Assembly: GCA_016302315.1 (NCBI GenBank)
Contig: JAEDNW010000003.1
Span: forward strand, 1-41,557
Direction: 5' to 3'
Length of the DNA stretch: 41,557 bases
Origin: UBA1724 sp016302315
Lineage (GTDB): Bacteria > Verrucomicrobiota > Lentisphaeria > Oligosphaerales > Oligosphaeraceae
In this document: one piece after another, positions 16,535-25,882 of the stretch
Position numbering within the stretch: the stretch's first letter is position 1
Layout: every line of letters starts with the position of its first letter
Made by a program: the position numbers and the translations under genes
Notes under the pieces: model-generated
Database searches by the model: none
Seen by the model: the letters and a program-made list of their open reading frames with translations, nothing else
What the model was told of the DNA's origin: nothing

Positions 16535-16936
16535 TTAGGCGATGGGGATCTTATGGGCGGCGGCATCAGCCTTCGCCGCCACCCGGAGGGTCAGGACGCC
16601 ATCCTGGAGAGTCGCCTGGATCTTCCCGGGGTCCGCTTCCTCGGGCAGGAGGAAGAAATACCGGATCTGATTCTGGTAGGTATCCTCGCCTTCCGGGGTC
16701 TTTCCCTGGAGCAGCACACCGTCGTTCTGATACTCCAGATCCAGATCCTCCGCCTTCAGTCCCGGCACTTCCACATGGAGGAAGAAGTTGCCCTCTTTGT
16801 CCTTCCGGAAGCCCCTCACCTGACGTTCCTGTCTCCGGGGCGTCCCGAAGAGGAGATCCTTCATCATGGCCTCGGTGCGCTTCTGCGCCCGCCAAAGTCC
16901 GTTTTCCACTCGGGGATCGATGTAGAACATTCTCAT
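16535..16936 (-). CDS. Small heat shock protein Hsp20, proximal gene
   Basis: 133 residues, an alpha-crystallin domain protein: NFFLHVEVPGLKAEDLDLEYQNDGVLLQGK, YFFLLPEEADPGKIQATLQDGVLTLRVAAK, and a C-terminal IPI motif in HKIPIA. It is similar throughout to the product of the next gene, so the two arose by tandem duplication, but the N-terminal arms differ. The start at 16936 is preceded by AAAGGAG nine bases upstream. Mixed Hsp20 oligomers with the neighbour are plausible. A sigma-54-type promoter lies about 117 bases upstream of the ATG. Confidence 0.93.
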   Translation of the reverse strand: MRMFYIDPRVENGLWRAQKRTEAMMKDLLFGTPRRQERQVRGFRKDKEGNFFLHVEVPGLKAEDLDLEYQNDGVLLQGKTPEGEDTYQNQIRYFFLLPEEADPGKIQATLQDGVLTLRVAAKADAAAHKIPIA

Positions 16937-17052
16937 TTTCGTTTTCTCCTTTGTTTCGATTTCCCGTCTTCCCACATCACACCCGGGAACCGGATCCCTC
17001 ACTTTTCGCTGGTCCGTTCCCGCCTCGTCTTGAAGCACAGGTTCGGAGGAAG

Positions 17053-17069
17053 AGCAGGAGGCGTGCCAA
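17053..17069 (-). promoter_or_regulatory. Sigma-54 (-24/-12) promoter of the hsp20 pair
   Basis: In minus-strand sense the sequence is TTGGCACGCCTCCTGCT. It matches the consensus TTGGCACG-N4-TTGCT at all fixed positions except one (CTGC for TTGC). GG and GC are exactly ten bases apart. Transcription would start near 17042, giving a leader of about 106 bases. The upstream side toward 17165 is free of genes for only about 100 bases, so any enhancer site may lie inside pbpC. Confidence 0.75.
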
Positions 17070-17167
17070 AGTTTTCCCGGCATCCCCCCTCCCCTGCCGG
17101 GCTTATCCGCCGTGACAGCCGGACACAATTCTGCGCACGCCCGACGCACCCCGCCGGGCACTTTTCC

Positions 17168-19327
17168 TCACCGCACCTGCAAGGTGAGGGTGGCCGGGGT
17201 CCATTCCTCCCCCGCCCAGAGCACCAGATGATAGCTTCCTTTCCCCAGACGCAGCGCCTCCCCCGAGGAATGCCGCCCCCGATATTCCCCGTTGAGATAC
17301 AGATGGCACTCGGAAGGCTCGGTCTTTAAAGAAAAGGAAATCTCCTCCTCTCCCGCTCCTTCCCGATAGTATTCTCCCGGTGCCGGGGAGAGAATCCGGA
17401 TTTGGCGGACCGCCTCGGCTTCCTGCCGTCCGCAGGCCTCGCAGCGCACCAGGGGAATCCCCTGGATGGTCCATCCCGGCATGGTCTCCCCGCAATCCGG
17501 CCCAGGCGTCAGACCGCTCCGGACACAGAGGGGACGGCGCTCCCAAAGGGTCTCCTGGCAAGGGGGCCAGAGAGGTGGCGCCTCCCGGGAAAGGGTCTGG
17601 ATGAGGCTTCCCGCCACGGGAGCCGCAGCCGTCGCCCCCACCAGCGCCGAGGAGGCACGCCCATTTTTGTTGCCCAGCCACACCCCCACGGTCCACTGGG
17701 GCGTCACGGCGAAACACCAGGCATCCCGGTTTCCATTGGAGGTGCCTGTCTTCCAGGACACCGGCAGTTCTCCCGCCCCGGGCAGAGGCCGGCGCAGCAT
17801 CGCCAGCACCATCTGCCGGGTGCCCTCGTTCCAGAGCTCCTCCTGATCCCTCTCTCCTGCGGGAACCTCCTGCAGCCAGACCAGGCCTTTGGGGGCGCCG
17901 GCCAGGCGGGCATAGGCGGCCGTCATGGCCAGCAGGGTGGATTCCGTGCCTCCGATGGCCAGGGAGAGGCCCACCTTCTCCGCCAAGGCGGAAGGAGTAG
18001 ACTTGAGCATATCCAGGCGCCAAAGCAGCCGGAGAAAGCGCTCCACCCCCAGGCGCTGCAGCAGCCGCACCGCCGGAGTGTTCAGGGAATCCGCCAGCGC
18101 TTCCCGGGCGCTCACCTCCCCCCGGAAGGATCCGTCATAGTTTTCGGGGCGATAATCGGGGAGGGTCAGAGGGGCGTCCAGAAGGCGCGTCTCCGCCACC
18201 AGCATTCCCCCGTATAGGGCCTCCCCGTACAGAAAGGGCTTCCAGGCAGAGCCGGGGGAGCGCCAGGACACCGCCCCATTCACCGCACCGCCCCCCACAC
18301 GCCAGAAATCCAGGGTGCCCACGCAGGCACGGACCTGTCCCGTGGCATTCTCCACCACCACGGCCGCCCCATCTGCCACCCCTTCCAGGCGCTCCACCTG
18401 CCGCTTCAGGGCCTCCCGCACCTGTTCCTGGAGCTGAAAATCCAGGGAGAGCCGGTATTCCTGCTGTCCCGGATGAGCCATTTTGACCAGGGAGAGTGGC
18501 TGAGTATCCGTCAGCAGGGGCCAGAGCCGGGTGGAGAACTGCCGGTACCGGAGGGGTTCCTGGCGGACCGTCTCGGCCTCTTCGGGGGTCAGGACGCCGT
18601 GGCGCACCAGGAGGTGGAGGACCATTTCCCGGCGTTTCAGGGCCGCCTGGGGATTACGGTCGGGACTGTATCGCCTGGGGCTTTGGGGGATTCCCGAAAG
18701 CAGGATCATCTCATTGCGGTTCAATTCCCCGGCGTGGCGCCCGAAGTAGTACTGGGCGGCGGCCTCCAACCCGTGGAGTTTTCCCCCGTAGGGGAGCTGG
18801 TTGAAATACTCCACCAGGATTTCCTCCTTGGAATGGGAGCGCTCCCACTGGCAGGCCAGGAAAATCTGTCGCAGTTTGTACTTCAGGGTGCGGTGCCGGC
18901 CTGTCCGCATGGTCATCACCTGCATGGTGATGGTGGAGCCCCCCGACACCACCCGGCGATGCCGGATCATCTGCCAAAAGGCCCGCAGCCCGGAACGCCA
19001 GTCAAAGCCATGATGCTCCCAAAACCGATGATCCTCCACCGCCAGCACAAACCGGATCATGTCAGGCGGAATTTCCTGGTAGGACAACGGAAAATTCCAG
19101 CGGTAATCTCCCCCCCGCTCCACATGGACCAGCTGCCCCGAGGCATCCCAATACTGCACCGAAGGCCTCCGGATGGCCGGATCCTCCTCCGGCATCTCCA
19201 CCCAATGCACCCCCAGGAGAAACGCCCCCCGCCCCAACAGGAGCAGGAGCACGCCTCCCAGCAGGATCCACCGGAGGAAACACCAGGGCCTTCCCGGCGC
19301 GGCAGGTTGGGCAGACGCGGCGGACAA
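17168..19327 (-). CDS. pbpC: Penicillin-binding protein 1C
   Basis: 719 residues, a bifunctional murein polymerase of the PBP1C class. There is one N-terminal membrane anchor (about 18-42). The GT51 transglycosylase has AVEDHRFWEHHG (Glu98) and SGGSTITMQ (about 128-136). The transpeptidase has SPGSAWKPF (Ser360, Lys363), SLN (414-416) and KTGTSNGNRDAW (526-537). A C-terminal biPBP_C beta domain (about 640-719) ends it. The start is taken as TTG at 19327, since no ATG lies between the upstream stop and the membrane anchor. The stop of the alpha-2-macroglobulin gene lies three bases upstream, so the two are co-transcribed and likely translationally coupled, as in E. coli yfhM-pbpC. Confidence 0.94.
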   Translation of the reverse strand: MSAASAQPAAPGRPWCFLRWILLGGVLLLLLGRGAFLLGVHWVEMPEEDPAIRRPSVQYWDASGQLVHVERGGDYRWNFPLSYQEIPPDMIRFVLAVEDHRFWEHHGFDWRSGLRAFWQMIRHRRVVSGGSTITMQVMTMRTGRHRTLKYKLRQIFLACQWERSHSKEEILVEYFNQLPYGGKLHGLEAAAQYYFGRHAGELNRNEMILLSGIPQSPRRYSPDRNPQAALKRREMVLHLLVRHGVLTPEEAETVRQEPLRYRQFSTRLWPLLTDTQPLSLVKMAHPGQQEYRLSLDFQLQEQVREALKRQVERLEGVADGAAVVVENATGQVRACVGTLDFWRVGGGAVNGAVSWRSPGSAWKPFLYGEALYGGMLVAETRLLDAPLTLPDYRPENYDGSFRGEVSAREALADSLNTPAVRLLQRLGVERFLRLLWRLDMLKSTPSALAEKVGLSLAIGGTESTLLAMTAAYARLAGAPKGLVWLQEVPAGERDQEELWNEGTRQMVLAMLRRPLPGAGELPVSWKTGTSNGNRDAWCFAVTPQWTVGVWLGNKNGRASSALVGATAAAPVAGSLIQTLSREAPPLWPPCQETLWERRPLCVRSGLTPGPDCGETMPGWTIQGIPLVRCEACGRQEAEAVRQIRILSPAPGEYYREGAGEEEISFSLKTEPSECHLYLNGEYRGRHSSGEALRLGKGSYHLVLWAGEEWTPATLTLQVR

Positions 19328-19330
19328 GTA

Positions 19331-22300
19331 TCAGGGTTCCCCGTCCACCACCATGCGTGCGGCAGCGGGGGGCTCCAGAGCCCGCAGGCTGGGACGATAC
19401 ATGGATTCCACCGTCACGGGAGGCACGGCATAGATGCCCGGAGAGACCACCCGGACCCAGTAGCGGGCCTCCAGGTCGCCTTCGGCACTGTCCCCAAAGC
19501 CCAGGAAGCGGTCGAAGCGCTTCTCCATCCGGTGGAATTTCGCCCCTGCCCCATCTCCCGGCATGGGCTCCTGGAGCCGGCTGCTGGTCAGGAGCTGCTC
19601 GTCCTCAATCTGCAGAGCGCCAGGAAGCAGGTCGCAAAGCACATAGTTCCCCACCTCCGGATTCAACACCCGCACCTGAAGACAGACCTGGATGCGCTGG
19701 CCAGGACGGAAGGCGGTCACTGTCTCCCCCTTCTCGTCCCGGTATTCCCGATGGACGGCAAGCCCCTGGGACACCGGAGACACCTCCCCGGAGATCGTCT
19801 GGCGGGACCGCAGGGCCACCCGCACGGGAATCTCCCCGGTGTTGTGCAGGAGATAGCGCCCTGGCTGGGAGAGATGGAGAGGCTGCCGGCTGGTCTCCGT
19901 CGTGGCCGCCGAGGTTTCCTTCCACGCCACGGCAAAATTTCCCCGGGGCTGTTCCCGGAGAGCGGCGGAGAGTCCCAGGGCCGCCCAGGCATTTTCCTGG
20001 GTGGAGCCCCAGTGTCCCTCCTCATTCCGGGCCGTCAGGAGCATTTCCGTCAGGGCGGGGATCCGGGGATCTTCCGGCAGCACCTGGCACAGAAGCCACA
20101 GGCCCATGCCCATACGCCGGATGTGGGAATCCAGGCCCGGCGCGCTGTCCTCGTCGGGGCGCATCCAGTTCCCCGTCTCCGCCAAGGCCTGGTCCAGCAG
20201 GATTTTTCCCTGGGCCGCCTGGCCTCCCTTCATCAACGCCACCGCCTTCAGGAGTTTTCCAAAGGCATCGCAGGCCTGGTCGGGAAGGAGATTTCCGTAG
20301 GCCTCCACGCTGCGGGGTTCTGCCCAGGCCAGCACCAGGGTAGCCATGGCCCGCTTTCCGGGAGCATCCCCCGTCTGATTCAGCGTCCGCTTCAGGTTCT
20401 CCACCATCTGGCGCCGCCACTCCCTCGGCAGAGCATAGCCCCGTTTCTCGGCCTCCAGCAGGAAGAGGTAGGCATAGAGGGAACCCTCCTCCCAGACCAA
20501 TTTCCCGCCGGACCACATGGAAAGCCATCCGTCCCGGCAGCGCTTCGTCCCTAGATCCAGAAGCACACTCTGGATTTTCTGCCGGGCGGCCTGGGCATAG
20601 AGGGGAGGCACCAGCCCCTGCTCCGCCAATTTCTCCACTCCCAGCAGGGGGAAGGCCGTGGAAACCATCTGCTCCAGGCAGCCGTAGGGATATTCCCCCA
20701 GCCACTTCAGACTGCCGGTGATGGCCAACGCGGCGGTTCCGGCCTCCAGGGAGCCCCAGCGCTCCACCGTGAATTCCCGGCTCTCCCCTGGGGCCAGGGA
20801 CACACTCTCCACCACATCCCGTCCGGGGACGGCCGGCCGCAGGGTCAGGGCGTACTCCGCCACCGTGCTCTGCTCTCCCAGGGAAAGGGTCACCCGAAGC
20901 CGGAGACGTTCCCCCTCCCCTGCCGTCACCTCGACGCCTGCCTGGGCCGACTTCCCCGGCTCCAGCCGCACCTGGCCACTTCCGGGACCCGCCAGGGTTC
21001 CCCCCTCCACGTCCACCGTCCATTGGGCCGTGCCGGCCGGCAGCCGGTGATTTTCCATCTGGAATCCCACCCGGAGACGGTCTCCCGGGGCGGCCACACG
21101 GGGGCCGTGAAGCTGGAGGGTCATCTCCCGCCGCAGAACCATCTCCGCCTCGCCCCGGCCCACGCCCGCCGGGCCGGCCGCCACCGCCATCAGGCGCAGG
21201 CTGCCCACGTGATCCGGCAGGGTCACCGGGAGGCTGATCTCGCCGGACTCCGGCACCCGGACAGTCCCCAGATACACCAGGGCCACCTTCCGGGCCGCCT
21301 CCTCCAGGGAGGAGAGGAACTTTGCCCCCAGGGCGGCGCCGCCGCCGATATGCTCAGTGCCGGCGTTCAGAATGGGATAGAGCATCCCGTAGCTATGGAA
21401 GAATCCGGGCTCCCGCCGCTGGGGGCCATGGAAAAAGGCAAAGGGATCGGGGGTGGCGAAGCCGGTCAGGGCCAGAGCCCCTTCCTCCACCCCCCAGAGG
21501 ACCGCCTCCCCGGAGGCGGGATTCCCCTGGGCTTCCTGGAGCCGGACGCCCAGCGTGACCTGCGCCCCAGGCAACGCCTCCTCCGGCGCCTCCCATTGCA
21601 CCTTCAGCCGATGGGCATCCTGGTTGACAGGCACTTCCGCCAATCCCGCCAGCAGCAGGGGATCCGCCTCCGGAGATTCCCGGACGGCCACCGTCACATG
21701 GGCATACCAGGTGCCTTGCCGGGTCTCCGGGGGAATCAGGATCTTCACCTGGTTCTCTCCCTGGTTCACGGGGAAGGCGAAAGCCTCCGAAAGCCCCTGG
21801 CCGCCTGCCGTCACCATGCCCTCTCCCGGGCTGGGCACCGAGAAGGAAAAGGTGGCCGTCTCCCCGGGGAGGTATCTCTCCTTGTCCAGGGTGAAGACCA
21901 GGGAGCGGGGATCCCGCAGGCGGCGCCCGCCTCCGGCGCCATGCCAGAATTCCATCTGGAGGCGTCCCCTCCCCTGTTCATCCCGGATCTCCAGACGGTA
22001 TTCCCCTGGAGTGACGCTCTCCGGCAGCAGAAACCAGCCCTCCTCCTGCGCCACCGCGCCCCGCTGGACTTCCGCCTCCCGCTTCTCCCATTCCCGGGAG
22101 AGGCTGCCATCCCGCTGGGTATGCAGCACATAGTGCCAATCCTGCCGGAAGAGGATATAGGTCAGATTCGAGGGAAGCGGGAGTTCCCGGCCCTCCGGGG
22201 AGCAGGCCGCCAGACGCAGAGCGCAGCGTCCCGTGGGATGTTCTCCCTTCCAGCCCCCCAGATAGAAGTCGGCATAGTGGCAGCGGATCGTCGTGCCGGT

Positions 22301-24067
22301 GGAGACGGGGCGCATGCCGCCCCCGGGAAGGCAGGTGGCCTCCACCTGGAACTCCACCGGATTCCCCACAAAATCTCCCGTGTTCGACAGGGGCAGCTCA
22401 AGCCCGTAGTTTCCCTGGTCATCCAGCCGGGCAGATGCCTGGAGCTGCAGCTTGGTATGCTCCCCGCCGGGGAAGCCGAAGGTGAATTCCTCGAATCCTT
22501 TGGGGCGGAACTGTCCGTCGCCTCCCCGGAGAACCACCGTGCATTCCCGTCCCGCCAGGGGGGAGCCGTAGTAGTAGGCGGCCCGGCCCCGCAGGGCCAG
22601 GGCAGAATTGTTCCGCACGCCCTGCCCTTCCAGGGTGAGGCGGAGCTGCTGGGGAAGGGCCTCGCTGACCAGGAAGTTCTCCCGGGCCAGAATTGCCCCT
22701 TCCTCCCCCGGACAATGAAGCTTCACCCCATACTGCCCCAGTGCTGCCTGGGAGGGAAGGGAAAACTCCGCCTGGCAGAATCCGCCCTCGTCCACCGTAG
22801 CCGGCTGGCTTTCCAGGGACTTTCCCCGATGGTCCAGCAGGGTGAACACCACCGGCATGCCCGCCGCGCTCTGTCCATCCTGGCGCCGCATTAGGGCATG
22901 GAAGCGGATGCTTTCCCCGGGACGGCAGATTCCCCGGTCGCCGAAGAGGAAGCACCCCAGATCCTCCGGCTTTCCGGGAGCCTGGAAGATGTCGCAGTAG
23001 GCCAGATCCCCGTTGGCGCGGACCAGCACACACCGGGGAGCATCGGTTTTATCCGCCATGGGCGGCAGGGAGATCCGGGCAATGCCCTGATCGTCGGTAA
23101 TCCCCTCCTCCAGGCATTGCTTCTTGGCGCTCCACAGCTGCACCTGGGCCTGGGGAACGGGACGCCCGTCCACCAGGGAACGCACCCCCACCGCCATCTC
23201 CGAACCATAGGCGGTCACCGTCAACCCCAGGTCGGAGACCAGCACCATCTGACCGCTCTTCCGGTATTCCGGACCCTGGGAATCCTGGATGGTGACATAG
23301 TAGACTCCAGGCATGCGGGAAATGCCCGCCTTCTCCAGCTCCAGAGAAAGACTCTGAGGAACATTCTCCCGGGACTCCACGGGAATTTGGCAGGTGGCCA
23401 TGCACCGGGAAAGGGAGACATCCCGGGGATTCTCCAGGAAGGCCAGCAGCTGGTTGGGATAGGGGGCGTGCACCTTCACCAGAAGGTCGCCCTTGAGATT
23501 CTCAAGGGAAAGGGGAAGATTCCAGAAGGGGGAAGAAAGAGGAAACTGACTCCCGTTGGTGCGAAACTTGGTGCGCACCAGACGACGGGGCGTCTCCACC
23601 ACGGTGACCGCCTCCTCCCCCCCATGCTTCAACTGAAGGGTATAGAGGGTGCTGGGCTGGAACTGCCCCGTCACATAGAGCCACCCATCCCCGAAATCCA
23701 TCACCCGGGGAGGATTCTCCAAGGCCGGCTGGATCGCCAGATTCTCCGGCAAAAATCCGGGAACCGAACGGGACAGCACCAGGGTGATCGCACTGCCATC
23801 CTCCTCCACTTCCGCACTCCGGACCAAAAAGGGCTCCTTCGCTTCCTGGATCTCCTTCGCATCCGCAAAAAGTAGAGCCTCCATGGTGGCCTGGGAAGCC
23901 TCCTCCTCCGACACCCCCGGGGAAACCGGTGCCTCCGCAGCAGAAACGCCACTACCGACAGCCTCTCCCCCACGTCGCCTCTCCATTATCCATAACACGT
24001 TCCCCACCAAGGAGATACACAAAATCACAAGCACAATGCCCCAAAGAACACGCATTCCACGCCCCAT
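19331..24067 (-). CDS. Bacterial alpha-2-macroglobulin
   Basis: 1578 residues, with an N-terminal membrane anchor (VLWGIVLVILCISLVGNVLWI) rather than a clear lipobox. It has the many beta domains of the bacterial alpha-2-macroglobulin family: bait and MG domains, LFGDRGICRPGESIRFHALMRR, TLDKERYLPGETATFSF. It keeps the thioester motif YPYGCLEQM with Cys1130 and Gln1133. The thiol-ester domain that follows is helical, and a receptor-binding-like domain ends the protein. The family traps proteases that breach the envelope, while the partner PBP1C is thought to repair murein. I chose the ATG at 24067 (GGGAG ten bases upstream); the Met four codons later is an alternative. Size is close to E. coli YfhM. 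Confidence 0.94.
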   Translation of the reverse strand: MGRGMRVLWGIVLVILCISLVGNVLWIMERRRGGEAVGSGVSAAEAPVSPGVSEEEASQATMEALLFADAKEIQEAKEPFLVRSAEVEEDGSAITLVLSRSVPGFLPENLAIQPALENPPRVMDFGDGWLYVTGQFQPSTLYTLQLKHGGEEAVTVVETPRRLVRTKFRTNGSQFPLSSPFWNLPLSLENLKGDLLVKVHAPYPNQLLAFLENPRDVSLSRCMATCQIPVESRENVPQSLSLELEKAGISRMPGVYYVTIQDSQGPEYRKSGQMVLVSDLGLTVTAYGSEMAVGVRSLVDGRPVPQAQVQLWSAKKQCLEEGITDDQGIARISLPPMADKTDAPRCVLVRANGDLAYCDIFQAPGKPEDLGCFLFGDRGICRPGESIRFHALMRRQDGQSAAGMPVVFTLLDHRGKSLESQPATVDEGGFCQAEFSLPSQAALGQYGVKLHCPGEEGAILARENFLVSEALPQQLRLTLEGQGVRNNSALALRGRAAYYYGSPLAGRECTVVLRGGDGQFRPKGFEEFTFGFPGGEHTKLQLQASARLDDQGNYGLELPLSNTGDFVGNPVEFQVEATCLPGGGMRPVSTGTTIRCHYADFYLGGWKGEHPTGRCALRLAACSPEGRELPLPSNLTYILFRQDWHYVLHTQRDGSLSREWEKREAEVQRGAVAQEEGWFLLPESVTPGEYRLEIRDEQGRGRLQMEFWHGAGGGRRLRDPRSLVFTLDKERYLPGETATFSFSVPSPGEGMVTAGGQGLSEAFAFPVNQGENQVKILIPPETRQGTWYAHVTVAVRESPEADPLLLAGLAEVPVNQDAHRLKVQWEAPEEALPGAQVTLGVRLQEAQGNPASGEAVLWGVEEGALALTGFATPDPFAFFHGPQRREPGFFHSYGMLYPILNAGTEHIGGGAALGAKFLSSLEEAARKVALVYLGTVRVPESGEISLPVTLPDHVGSLRLMAVAAGPAGVGRGEAEMVLRREMTLQLHGPRVAAPGDRLRVGFQMENHRLPAGTAQWTVDVEGGTLAGPGSGQVRLEPGKSAQAGVEVTAGEGERLRLRVTLSLGEQSTVAEYALTLRPAVPGRDVVESVSLAPGESREFTVERWGSLEAGTAALAITGSLKWLGEYPYGCLEQMVSTAFPLLGVEKLAEQGLVPPLYAQAARQKIQSVLLDLGTKRCRDGWLSMWSGGKLVWEEGSLYAYLFLLEAEKRGYALPREWRRQMVENLKRTLNQTGDAPGKRAMATLVLAWAEPRSVEAYGNLLPDQACDAFGKLLKAVALMKGGQAAQGKILLDQALAETGNWMRPDEDSAPGLDSHIRRMGMGLWLLCQVLPEDPRIPALTEMLLTARNEEGHWGSTQENAWAALGLSAALREQPRGNFAVAWKETSAATTETSRQPLHLSQPGRYLLHNTGEIPVRVALRSRQTISGEVSPVSQGLAVHREYRDEKGETVTAFRPGQRIQVCLQVRVLNPEVGNYVLCDLLPGALQIEDEQLLTSSRLQEPMPGDGAGAKFHRMEKRFDRFLGFGDSAEGDLEARYWVRVVSPGIYAVPPVTVESMYRPSLRALEPPAAARMVVDGEP

Positions 24068-24649
24068 GTCCAACAATCTCCCGAATCCGCAACACGACCC
24101 CCGAATCCGCCCCGGACACGCCCCGCCTTCCCCGAAAGAAAGGCCCAAACGGGAGAAGGAACAGCCACCAAGGCTTCCCCCATACCTAGGCCAGGACAAA
24201 TTCTACACAATCAACGAAACAGCACCGGCAAAGCCAGCGCCCCAACCCCGTCTGCCCGAACCAACGCCCCCCGAAAAAACGGACCAGAACCCCGGACAGG
24301 CCCCGGCGGATTCCGCCCCCGCAAAGGGGTGACCTTCCGACAACGTCATCCGTTCCCCCCTCTGCCCTGCGCCGCCAGGCCTGACCATTCCATCCCGCCC
24401 CCAAAGGACGGCGTTCACGCAAACGGACAGAATATAAACGCCGCCCCTCCCCCTACCCCCAGGAAAAATCCGGATTTTCAAGAAAAAACAGACCACTCCT
24501 CCCACCCCCGCGTGAGACCTGCCCACCCCCTCCGCTTTCCCCGAACCGTTGCCCCATGGGCCCGCACCCCCCCCGGGGGTTCCCGGCCGGGAGCATCCCG
24601 GCTGAGACCCCCCGGGGGAAGACTGTCCCCTTGTCCCTGTTTTTTGGTG
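24068..24649. other. 582-base gene-free, strand-asymmetric region
   Basis: No gene is supported; minus-strand open frames here are Gly-rich and look random. The plus strand is strongly C/A-rich and poor in G from about 23990 to 24540, so transcripts of the minus strand would be G-rich. Two weak promoter-like sites for the alpha-2-macroglobulin operon are seen on the minus strand. One is TAGAAT at 24200-24205. The other is a sigma-54-like GG-N10-GC element at 24221-24237 (CTGGCTTTGCCGGTGCT). Neither is certain. Confidence 0.5.
24570..24618 (-). other. Nested GC-rich hairpin downstream of the DUF362 gene
   Basis: An inner stem GCCGGGA/TCCCGGC with a 3-base loop (24586-24602) lies between two copies of the palindrome CCCCCGGGGG (24570-24579 and 24609-24618), which can pair with each other. 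It begins about 32 bases after the stop at 24650. No U-run follows, so it is either an atypical terminator or a structured 3' end. Confidence 0.55.
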
Positions 24650-25882
24650 TTATTCCTTGTGTTTTTTCCGGGGAGGGTGGAAGAGGGTCACCAGGTGTCC
24701 CAGGAGTCGTGCGCCGGCTTCTGCCAGGGAGGTCCAGTGGAGGCATCGGTCCAGCCAGGGGCGTTTCAGGGCGATGGCGTTAACGGGACAGAATTCATGG
24801 CAGCAGTAGCACCGGATGCAGAGGTCTTTTTTCACTCCGCCCTTTTCCGGGTATTGGGGATGGATGGCGGCGGGTTTGGCGGGGCATCCCCGGTGACATT
24901 TCCCGCACTGGATGCATTTGTCCTTCTGGATGAAGGGGGTGGGGGCCACCTGTCCCCGGAGCCATTTCAGCAGGAATCCGGGGAGGGGCAGAATCCGGAG
25001 GACATTGACGGGGGTCTTCACCAGCTTGAAGTCCCAGACCTTCAGGCGTTCCAGGGAATCCCCCAGGATTTCCACCTGAGAGAGGGAGGTGGCGCCGAAA
25101 TGGCTGCGTCGGGCGGCCTGGAGGAGGGGATATTCTACTGGCGGGATGCCGATCAGTTCGCAGCCCACCACATCCACGGCGGCCAGATCGGTTCCCACCA
25201 CCAGGGCGCCCACCTTCCGGGGCGTTCCGCCATGGGGGCCGGGGCCTTCCATAGCCACGATGGCGTCCAGCACCGCCAGCTTGACCCGGGCGGTGCGGTT
25301 GATGTCGATCATCAGGTCCGCCAGCCGGTCCCGGTTCTGGAGCCGGAAATGGTATTCTCCCTTCTGTCCGCCGGGGATGAGTCCGTATTGGTTTTTCAGG
25401 GCGCCGGTATAGCCCATCTGGACATGGGTCTTCAGCTTGGGCAGGGAGATCACCACATCCACCTGATTCAGCCAGGAGGTCAGTTCCAGGCTTTTTCCGA
25501 TGGTGTTCTCCGGGGTATGGAAGACGGAGGTCTCCCGGAAGGGAGCGGGGGTGGCACCCTCCTGTTCACAGACCTCCCACAGTCCGCAGACCCGCATATT
25601 TTCCTCGGTCCGGCCCACCCCGGGGCCGTCTCCCACCAGGATTTCGGCGGCGCCGGCGGTTTTGACCAGACGGATGACGGCCCGGAGGATCTGGGGATGG
25701 GTGGTCACGGCCTCCTCCGGCCGGGCAGGGGCCAGGAGATTGGCCTTCAGCAGCACCCGGTTTCCGGGATGCACCAGGCCTCCCATTCCCCCGAAGGGGG
25801 CCAGCGCCTGTTCCAGGGCCGCCATCAGGGCGGGGAAATCCTCATAGTGATCGATGGCGACCAGGGAGACCTTGGATTTCAT
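24650..25882 (-). CDS. DUF362 protein with C-terminal 2x[4Fe-4S] ferredoxin domain
   Basis: 410 residues. The N-terminal DUF362 domain (about 1-290) has VLLKANLL, GAAEILVGDGPG, LPKLKTHVQMGYTGALKNQYG and GALVVGTDLAAVDVVGCEL. The C-terminal ferredoxin domain has cysteines at 323, 326, 329, 333 and at 355, 358, 361, 365, enough for two [4Fe-4S] clusters. The role of DUF362 proteins is not established; redox or enzyme-maturation roles have been proposed. The ATG overlaps the dxr stop (ATGA), so translation is probably coupled. There is no membrane segment of sufficient length, although LRILPLPGFLLKWLRG may be peripheral. Confidence 0.88.
   Translation of the reverse strand: MKSKVSLVAIDHYEDFPALMAALEQALAPFGGMGGLVHPGNRVLLKANLLAPARPEEAVTTHPQILRAVIRLVKTAGAAEILVGDGPGVGRTEENMRVCGLWEVCEQEGATPAPFRETSVFHTPENTIGKSLELTSWLNQVDVVISLPKLKTHVQMGYTGALKNQYGLIPGGQKGEYHFRLQNRDRLADLMIDINRTARVKLAVLDAIVAMEGPGPHGGTPRKVGALVVGTDLAAVDVVGCELIGIPPVEYPLLQAARRSHFGATSLSQVEILGDSLERLKVWDFKLVKTPVNVLRILPLPGFLLKWLRGQVAPTPFIQKDKCIQCGKCHRGCPAKPAAIHPQYPEKGGVKKDLCIRCYCCHEFCPVNAIALKRPWLDRCLHWTSLAEAGARLLGHLVTLFHPPRKKHKE

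Noticed and set aside
21023..22894. 623-codon open frame on the plus strand
   Set aside because: It is antisense to alpha-2-macroglobulin; composition follows the shadow frame.
24203..24526. 107-codon minus-strand frame upstream of the A2M gene
   Set aside because: Gly/Val/Ser-rich sequence that reflects the G-rich strand; no motif and no ribosome site.
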